A stretch of 64,000 nucleotides of DNA from Corynebacterium poyangense (GTDB lineage Bacteria > Actinomycetota > Actinomycetes > Mycobacteriales > Mycobacteriaceae), in contig NZ_CP046884.1 in assembly GCF_014522205.1 (NCBI RefSeq), positions 1,116,001-1,180,000 on the forward strand. The letters run 5' to 3'. The notes beneath the pieces are model-generated. The model ran no database searches, was not told the origin of the DNA, and worked only from the letters and a program-made list of their open reading frames with translations. Position 1 is the first letter of the stretch; each line of letters opens with the position of its first letter. Made by a program: the position numbers and the translations under genes. This document shows positions 63,933 through 64,000 of this stretch, one piece after another.

Positions 63933-64000
63933 ATGACTGACTGCGTAGTCCTCGCCTATTCTGGTGGTCTGGATACTACTGTTGCCATTCCGTACCTGAA
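63933..64000 (+). CDS. argG: Argininosuccinate synthase (N-terminal part, runs off the right edge)
   Basis: The first 22 residues are visible: MTDCVVLAYSGGLDTTVAIP, with the ATP-pyrophosphatase loop SGGLDT characteristic of ArgG, which joins citrulline and aspartate. AAGGAG lies 11 bases before ATG 63933. It is separated from argR by 117 bases, so in corynebacteria it is usually a separate argGH unit under ArgR. Confidence 0.93.
   Translation, partial: MTDCVVLAYSGGLDTTVAIPYL

Overview
The window is chromosomal DNA of a Corynebacterium. The gene order from the IclR regulator next to leuCD, through gpsA-ddl-thiL-recG-rsmD-coaD, polA-rpsA-ptsG-coaE-uvrB-uvrA-infC and pheST, to argCJBDFR-argG matches, as I remember it, the C. 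glutamicum chromosome. The best protein matches I can recall are also corynebacterial (PtsG, LeuC, ArgB). Many genes have a TANNNT hexamer 6-8 bases before the start codon, as expected of leaderless corynebacterial transcripts. I cannot name the species. Beta-glucuronidase is uncommon in the genus and is a useful pointer.

Layout. (1) 1-7461, minus strand: a glucuronide/glucuronate catabolic operon behind a LacI-type regulator (uxaC, fructuronate reductase, uidA, a GPH-family transporter, and the start of manD), with translationally coupled genes. It would import beta-glucuronides, release glucuronate and convert it through fructuronate and mannonate to 2-keto-3-deoxygluconate. (2) 7569-13533: tRNA-Glu, the D-Ser/D-Ala/Gly permease cycA, and a thiamine thiazole cluster. 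thiE is frameshifted and faces away from a TPP riboswitch that precedes thiO-thiS-thiG-thiF. (3) 13534-14189: a gene-free stretch holding a probable structured RNA with a strong terminator. (4) 14190-31720: ltbR/leuCD, a MutT1-type hydrolase, gpsA, ddl, thiL, ung, a FakA/DAK2-like protein, recG, a lone biotinyl-type carrier, rsmD, coaD, a polar amino-acid ABC transporter and a DUF368 polyprenyl-phosphate transporter. (5) 31880-45788: a tRNA with Leu anticodon CAA, polA, rpsA, ptsG, coaE, a lipoprotein, uvrB, two universal stress proteins and a HelD-type ATPase. (6) 45960-54164: a DoxX-like protein with a repeated tail, an MBL hydrolase, uvrA, infC-rpmI-rplT (infC starting at AUC), a TM2 protein and a SpoU methyltransferase. 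(7) 54258-64000: pheS-pheT and the arginine operon argCJBDFR, with argG starting at the right edge.

Most of the window is conserved housekeeping DNA. I see no prophage, insertion sequence, CRISPR array or defence island. The points most worth a second look are the broken thiE, the candidate ncRNA at 13870-14096, the short-variable-arm tRNA with a CAA anticodon, the duplicated DUF3515 protein, the AUC start of infC with its leader hairpins, the DoxX protein with a repeat tail, and the glucuronide operon itself. I found no convincing wholly new system.
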